Shown here in pieces: positions 58,630 to 64,000 of a stretch of DNA of 64,000 nt. Under the pieces are notes generated by a model. The model was not told the origin of the DNA. It did not search any database and saw nothing but the letters and a program-made list of their open reading frames with translations. The DNA lies in contig CM043952.1 of assembly GCA_014529385.2 (NCBI GenBank), positions 156,835,057 to 156,899,056 of the forward strand. The letters run 5' to 3'. The stretch comes from Adiantum capillus-veneris (lineage: Eukaryota > Streptophyta > Polypodiopsida > Polypodiales > Pteridaceae). The position numbers were made by a program, and so were the translations under genes. Each line of letters opens with the position of its first letter. Position 1 is the first letter of the stretch.

Positions 58630-59733
58630 CTAGAATTCTTCCTGTGTGTTAAGAATAGTCTCTTCATCATTTAGGATGTGAAGGGGATCCGCAACATATT
58701 TTTTTAGCAAGCTAACATGGAAAACATTGTGCACATGCATGTGTGGGGGTAAAGCGAGTTCGTAAGATTGGTCCCCTATCCTTCTCAGAATCTCAACGGG
58801 TCCACAATATCTATATGTTAACTTCTTGTATTTTCCCAATTTGAGTGAACTTATCTTTGGTTTGACCCTAAGGAAAACTCTATCTCCTGCCTTAAAAATT
58901 CGGGGAGATCTATGTAAATCAGCATAACTCTTTTGCCTTTCACTTGCTCTCTTAAGGTTCTCCCTTATTATTTTGATTTGACGATCCATTTCTTCAAGTG
59001 TATTCTTTGTTCTAGGTACTAGGAGACTTGGGTCGGCCATTCTGAGCGGAATGATACAGTCTTGTCCATAAAGAGCTTTGAATGGTGACATTCCTAGGCT
59101 TCTATGGTAGGAATAATTATAAGAAAATTTCACTAAGGGTAAAAACTTGATCCAAAGATGAGGTTGCTGACTGCAGTATGATCTCAACATATCTTCTATG
59201 ACTTGATTAACTCTTTCAGTTTGTCCATCTGTCTCTGGATGATAGGCTAAACTTAGGTTTAATTGAGTTCCTAAAGATTGGAACATGGCCTTCCAAAACT
59301 TAGAGGTAAAATTGGCATCATGATCACTGATGATCCTAGCAGGTATTCCATGTAATCTGATGATTTCTTTTACAAAAATTTGAGCAGAGGAAGTGGTTTT
59401 GACTGGGAAAAGGTGAGCTACTTTGGTGAGTTTATCCACCACCACAAAAATTGAATCAAAATTTCTAGCAGTCTTGGGTAACCCTGTTACAAAATCCATA
59501 CTGATGCACTCCCACTTCATTGTAGGTATATCCAATGGTTGTAGCTTCCCAAGAATCTTAATTCTTTCAGTCTTCACCTTTTGGCATACCAAACACTTCT
59601 TAACATACTCTAAGGTATCCTTTTTCATCTTAGGCCAGTAGAAATTCTGTTTAAGAGAAGAAAACATTTTGTGATAACCTGGGTGAGTTGCAAGGGGAGT
59701 TTCATGAGCTTCCTTTAGAATTTTCATCCTTAA
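58630..59733 (-). pseudogene. Element G integrase
   Basis: The open stretch of 368 codons begins inside the zinc module (EAHETPLATHPGYHK, then CLVCQ). The core has Asp in SMDFVTGLP (near 59495), Asp in ISDHDANF (near 59324) and Glu in DGQTERVNQ (near 59216), with 35 residues between the last two. A GPY module (YRYCGPVEILRRIG) and the NVFHVSLLKKY segment follow. All catalytic residues are intact. Its 5' side is broken by the CACTA-like insertion at 59734. Confidence 0.93.
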
Positions 59734-61071
59734 CACTAGAATGGTAACCTAACAGGACATAAAAGTGTCCTTTCAGGGTTTTGGGAAAAAAATCCAAAAC
59801 CATAGTAGATCCACTCATTTTGAAAAATCCTTTCATGAGCTTATAGTTCAATAACTACTACATATGGAAAAAAGGAGAAACTTGTAATTTTTCTCATCCC
59901 TTGGTCACTACAAGCCTCCAAAGTTGATGGACCAGTGCATTTTGCCCAAAACAGCAATTTCTTACGGTTGATTGCATATAAATAAGAGTGGAGATTTTTG
60001 TAGGACATGAGATAAAATGCCCCGTTAACTTCAATGGGTTGGTGAACAAAACATATGGTTGATTTTACCTCACTAATCTTTTTTTGGACAAAAAAAATAC
60101 GTACAGGAAAGTTGCATTTTTGCCATTCTGCGAACCTATCATCAAAGTTTCTATAGTCACGCTCAATACAGATACTATATACATGTTTTCTTAGTTCCCT
60201 TTGGGCCTCTGGATTCAAAAGGAGCCATGGAGCATGTCAAAAGGATAATGGATCTCTTACAATTGGAACCTTGGGGGCAATGATAAAGTGCTAAATACAG
60301 CAAACATGAAAAAACTGGGTTTAGCATTATGACCTCTAGAAACCCATAGAAACTACTCAATATCTAGCCAAGTTTGTAGTCTATGATTAGATATGGTTAC
60401 TACCTACAAAATACACACAATTGGCCTAAGAAACTAGCAATATTGAGAAAGTTATACTTGCTACTCTAAAATGTATCGTATTCTTCAGCAAATAAAAAAA
60501 CTCAACCATCATCATATACTATGCTATAGCATATTAGGTCCCCCAAAACTCAAGGAAGATTATCTTTATGTTATACATTACACTTACACGATCAAAATTG
60601 AATTTGGATATCAAGAAAGCCACCAAAAAAATCATAAAAGTGCTAATTTTGGCCAAAACACAGGATTATGCAATTCTTGTAAATTGGTCATAACTTTCAA
60701 TTTTAACACTTAGCTCTCCCTACAAGCATCAAAACATGTTGAGAACTATGAAGGCTTAACCTCTAGCCATCTAAACCTCACAAACATGAACTTTAGAGTG
60801 GTATAGTTGCCAAAAATTGAAAAAAAACCAAAAACAGGACCCGTTTTTTCACACAGTTTAGGTTCAAAAATGTTGTGCAAGAGTAAGGTTAATGGTGAGA
60901 TCGATACTCAAAAAAAAATTCTAAGTTTTTTTCAGCTCATAAGGCAACTTTTTGGATATATAGCACCTAAAAATTCATCTTCATACTCTTCAAATAATTC
61001 AAGCAATATGGTCACTTAACAGGACACAAAAGTGTCCAAGGACATAAAAGTGTCTTGTTACCATTCTAGTG
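59734..61071. mobile_element. CACTA-like non-autonomous DNA transposon in element G
   Basis: The 15-base inverted ends CACTAGAATGGTAAC (59734-59748) and GTTACCATTCTAGTG (61057-61071) are perfect. Just inside are hairpin-like subterminal words GGACATAAAAGTGTCC (about 59755), GGACACAAAAGTGTCC (about 61022) and GGACATAAAAGTGTCT (about 61040), as CACTA elements often have. Flanks read TTAA on both sides, so the 3 bp duplication expected for CACTA is not clear, and TA or TTAA targets cannot be excluded. No coding capacity in 1338 bp. Confidence 0.8.
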
Positions 61072-61355
61072 TTAAGCATGTAGGTATGCACAATCGATTC
61101 CTGAAGAATTAAGAGTCCATATTGAATAGAGTAGCCTTCCAGATATCTTTTCTGAACTTGAGCTTGGATTTCTTGTATCAACGGACCAAATTGCTCATTA
61201 GTTGGGAGGGCATTTTGAACTTCTTCGGGTAGAGTTGAATGGACTAGTGTAATGGCAAGGGCCACTACTCGTCGGCTTAGAGAATTGGTAGCTTGATTTT
61301 CCTTGTCTGGTCTAAATTTGATCTCAAAAGTGAACTCTTGTAGGAACTCAACCCA
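61072..61355 (-). pseudogene. Element G RNase H-integrase linker
   Basis: The minus-strand frame from 61265 reads through an NEQFGPLIQEIQAQVQ-type linker toward LLILQESIVHTYML, where the transposon interrupts the beginning of the zinc module. Typical for the segment between RNase H and integrase in chromoviruses. Confidence 0.7.
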
Positions 61356-62520
61356 TCACCTTTGTCGCATATTGAGATCTGACTGGGTGAAAATCCACTT
61401 GAGACTTTTGTGGTTTGTAACAAGCTCAAACATTTGACCTAGAAGATAGTGTCTCCAGTTTTTGAGGGCATGAACCACAGCCAGTAGTTCAAGGTCATGG
61501 GTGGGATAATTCTTCTTATGAACCCTGAGCTGTCGTGATTCATAAGCTACGGGATGGACTTCTTGCTGTAGGATTCCACCTATACCTTGTATGCAAGCAT
61601 CCACTATCACCTCAAAGGTGTCTTGAAAATCTGGAAGTTTGAGAACAGGTTCACTGGCCAAAATATCCTTTAATTTGTTGAAGGCTCTATCTCTCTTGTC
61701 AGACCAGATAAAGGGTTCCTCTTTCTTAGTGAGTTTAGTGAGAGGGCCTGCGATGAGTGCATAGTTTTTGATAAATACTCTACACCATCTTGTGAGGCCA
61801 AGAAATCCCCATACTACTGAAACAGTCTTGGGAATGGGCCATTGAGCTACATCTTCCACCTTAGCTGGGTCAGGAGAAAGACCATCCTTTGAACTATGTA
61901 TCCCAAATAGGCAACCTTCTCTACAAAGAAAGAGCATTTGCTTTGGTTGGCGTAGAGTTGGGCTTTTTTTAGAATCTCCAAGGCATGGCGTACATGCCGT
62001 TCATGATCTTCTCTAGTCTTTGAATATGTAAGGATGTCATCAAAGAAGACTAGAAAAAAAACATCTAACTCTGTCCTGAAGAGGTCGGTCATGAGGCGAT
62101 TAAATGTGGCAGGGGCATTAGTTAGGCCAAAAGGCATGACAGTGAACTCATAATGCCCAAACCTTGTGTTAAAATCTGTTTTTGGAATATCCTCCCTTTT
62201 TATCCCAACTTGGTAATAGCTTGACCTGAGATCAATCTTGGTGAAAAATTTGGAACCACCGAGTCGATCAAGCAGATCATCTATGCAAGGCAAGGGATAC
62301 TTGTTCTTGACAGTGCATTGATTTAGGCCTCAAAAATCTATGCAAAGTCTGAACATTCCATCTTTCTTCTTTTGGAAGAGTATAGAAGCAACCGAGGGAG
62401 AGACACTCGGTTTGATGAAACCTTGTTCCAAAAGCTGAGTGAACTGATTCTTCAGCTCTATGGATTCGGAAGGTGACGTCTTGTAGGGAGTCCTTGCTAT
62501 TGGTTGGGCTATTTGGTTGA
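61356..62520 (-). pseudogene. pol: Element G reverse transcriptase and RNase H
   Basis: The RT shows KIDLRSSYYQVGI, MPFGLTNAPATFNRL and the catalytic box FFDD (complement of 62036-62047). After a frameshift near 61900 come [15 protein letters not shown] and the RNase H. The latter has Asp in VIVDAC and Glu in [10 protein letters not shown], but [10 protein letters not shown] where Asp is expected in place of Asn, so one RNase H acid is lost. Upstream, a stop and a shift near 62285-62330 interrupt the fingers. Deletion has joined it directly to a protease stub near 62520. Confidence 0.9.
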
Positions 62521-63188
62521 ATCAATAAGAAAGGAAAGAGGTTTACCCTCATACTCTCCCTTAGTCTCAAGAATGGAGAATTGTCAATTTCGGCCACTGG
62601 GGTCCAAGGCAGCATAGATGTGGGCTTGCTCCTCCATCTCATCCTTTACTGAAATGAAGTTCACAGTTGATGATCTAGGTCGGTTGTTGGTTGGATTTTG
62701 TCCATGAAGATGAGTCATAGGATTAGGTCTTGCCTGTGCTCAATTTCTCCCTCTAGTTTGAAGGTTTCTGAATTGTCCCCCTTGATTGGGTGGATTCAGA
62801 CGGTTAGCAAGAGGCACCGAATAATTTGAGTCATTTCCTTTAGGGAATTCGGCCTTCTTATGAACAAACTCTAGGCACTTGTAGCATTGAATTTGTCTTC
62901 CACTTTGAGTGACAGGAAGGGAATTCACACGAACAAGGTGGGGTTGCGGTTGGGGTTGAGGAGTTGGCTTTGGGATAAATGGTACTTTATTTTCTTGATA
63001 GGGCTGATCGTGGTAAGAAGGAAATTATAGCTTCCTATTAGTTGTGGTGTTTTCCTTAAAAAGGCTCTTATGTTTTGACTTGGCCCGAATTAAAGCGTCT
63101 GCGAGTGAAACAGGTTGGAGAGACTCTACTTCGGAAGCCAAATCTCCTCCAAGTCCAAGGATGAAGCGACTTAGATTCTGTTCCCCTG
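62521..63188 (-). pseudogene. Element G nucleocapsid and protease stub
   Basis: A zinc knuckle CYKCLEFVHKKAEF lies near 62850-62895; the usual Gly and last Cys are replaced by Val and Phe. Further on the frame reaches PLSFLIDS near 62520, the start of a retropepsin active site, and then jumps straight to RT N-terminal sequence. Most of the protease is therefore deleted. Confidence 0.75.
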
Positions 63189-63749
63189 TCATGAGAGGAG
63201 CATATCGCGAAAGCTGGACAAATTCCTCTTAGTAAACTTCGACAGACCTATTCCCCTGCTTGCATGAAAAAACTCAGTCATCTTAGTGATGGAGTAGTCT
63301 AGAGGAAGATAGCGTTCCTTGAGATGATGCTTTAACTCATCCCAACTTTGAGTCACTTCTGCTACTTGGCGAGTTTGACAGTTGAGCTTCCACCATGTTT
63401 TTGCAGGTCCTTCTAGCTTGGCTCTTCCCATTATTCCTTGAGCTACTGAATTGTAACTAGCAAGATCAAAGTAGTCATCCATCTGAATTATCCACTGTTC
63501 TAGTTGGGTAGGCACATCATCGCCCGTTCCTAAAAATGGATGCGGTTGCACAGATTTGAGAAGGGCCTTGAGATCTTTGTCATGCCCAAAATCCTCTACA
63601 AGGGCTGCAGCAAGCAACATTTGGTTGGAATGTGGCACAGGTGTAGCTTGGGGTGTTGGTGACACTTGTGAATCAAGGGGTGCATGATCTGAAGCACTAA
63701 CTGATGGTAAATCCGGAGCAGCGTGACTCCTTGTGAGTCTACGTGGCAT
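63189..63749 (-). pseudogene. gag: Element G Gag, N-terminal part
   Basis: The frame starts MPRRLTRSHAAPDLP at 63749. The capsid-type domain contains WIIQMDDYFDLASYNS, KLEGPAKTWWKL and LKHHLKERYLPLDY, typical of chromovirus Gag. It ends at a stop at 63189 after SSFRDMLLS, where related Gag proteins would continue. No basic-patch or knuckle lies in this part; these follow in the next segment. Confidence 0.88.
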
Positions 63750-64000
63750 TTTGATGTGACAAAAAAAAAATCCTTTCTCTTAGCAATCGAGTTGAAAAAC
63801 CTTTCAAGTATAAAAGACTAGTTAAATTCTTTTTAGAGATAGACCTTTCACAAGGGTAAACTCTTTGTTATTTTCTCTCATTCAAAGCTTTTCTTTTTTC
63901 TCTTTCTATTAGGCCAACAAATTTATACATCTCGGGGGAATAATTACTGATATAGGCTAGCACTTATTTAGTACTTTCTAGACATCAAGTTCTTCCATTT

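Larger units (their letters stand above)
58516..64000 (-). mobile_element. Element G: chromodomain Ty3/gypsy (minus strand, 5' end outside window)
   Basis: On the minus strand from right to left: Gag, worn zinc knuckle, a stub of protease joined to RT by deletion, RT, RNase H, zinc module, integrase, GPY module, chromodomain. This order, with a chromodomain at the end, is the chromovirus type of Ty3/gypsy. A 1.34 kb CACTA-like transposon lies between RNase H/linker and integrase. The 5' LTR is right of the window. I could not find a 3' LTR or polypurine tract on the left side. The leader at 63750-64000 has no feature. Confidence 0.92.

Overview
This window is plant nuclear DNA made almost entirely of nested, decayed transposable elements. 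I see no convincing host gene, tRNA, rRNA or CRISPR array. The evidence for a land plant is the set of plant-type LTR retrotransposons: Ty3/gypsy of Tat-like and chromodomain types, a Ty1/copia with a tRNA-iMet primer site, a primer site matching plant tRNA-Asp, and small TIR DNA transposons. The many stop codons are largely of the TGG/CAG/CGA to TAG/TGA kind expected in methylated repeats. The species cannot be named from this sequence.

Layout, left to right. (1) 1-15877, plus strand: element A, a very large Ty3/gypsy element whose 5' end lies outside the window. Order: gag, protease 1, RT, RNase H, integrase, a second protease-like domain, a 2.8 kb noncoding spacer, a 3' ORF of about 1,135 codons (ORF3), PPT, 3' LTR. 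(2) 15878-19547 and 34095-35163, minus strand: element E, a badly decayed Tat-type gypsy with two RNase H domains. It is split by everything between its halves and carries two small TIR transposons (18364-18581 and 35172-35417). (3) 19548-34094, plus strand: element D, a Ty1/copia inserted in E. (4) 24639-33736, minus strand: element C, inserted in the end of D's pol with a perfect ATCCT duplication. C is a 9.1 kb non-autonomous gypsy-like element holding only gag and protease. (5) 36469-55572, plus strand: element B, a sister family of A with the same unusual layout, more frameshifts and a truncated 5' LTR. (6) 55573-58515: noncoding DNA with simple repeats. (7) 58516-64000, minus strand: element G, a chromodomain gypsy interrupted by a 1.34 kb CACTA-like transposon.

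The most interesting system is the shared architecture of A and B. Each family carries (i) a tandem-duplicated HHCC zinc module at the start of integrase, (ii) a second retropepsin-like domain after integrase, (iii) a PPT-like tract just after pol, then a conserved TATA-like site and matched candidate splice sites enclosing introns of nearly equal length (1843 and 1857 bp), (iv) ORF3, a coiled-coil protein with a basic N terminus and a conserved C-terminal domain, and (v) a family-specific palindrome (AGTCTATCGCGATAGACT in A; AGACATCCTACG plus its reverse complement in B). The palindrome recurs four times in each candidate intron, at about 285 bp steps in B, and as a partial copy in each 3' LTR. 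It also recurs in B's 5' leader. Gag is nearly the same in A and B, while ORF3 and the palindromes differ strongly. My inference is that ORF3 may be a family-specific dimeric nucleic-acid-binding protein that recognises its own family's palindromes, similar in logic to VANC proteins of Arabidopsis VANDAL transposons. This is untested.
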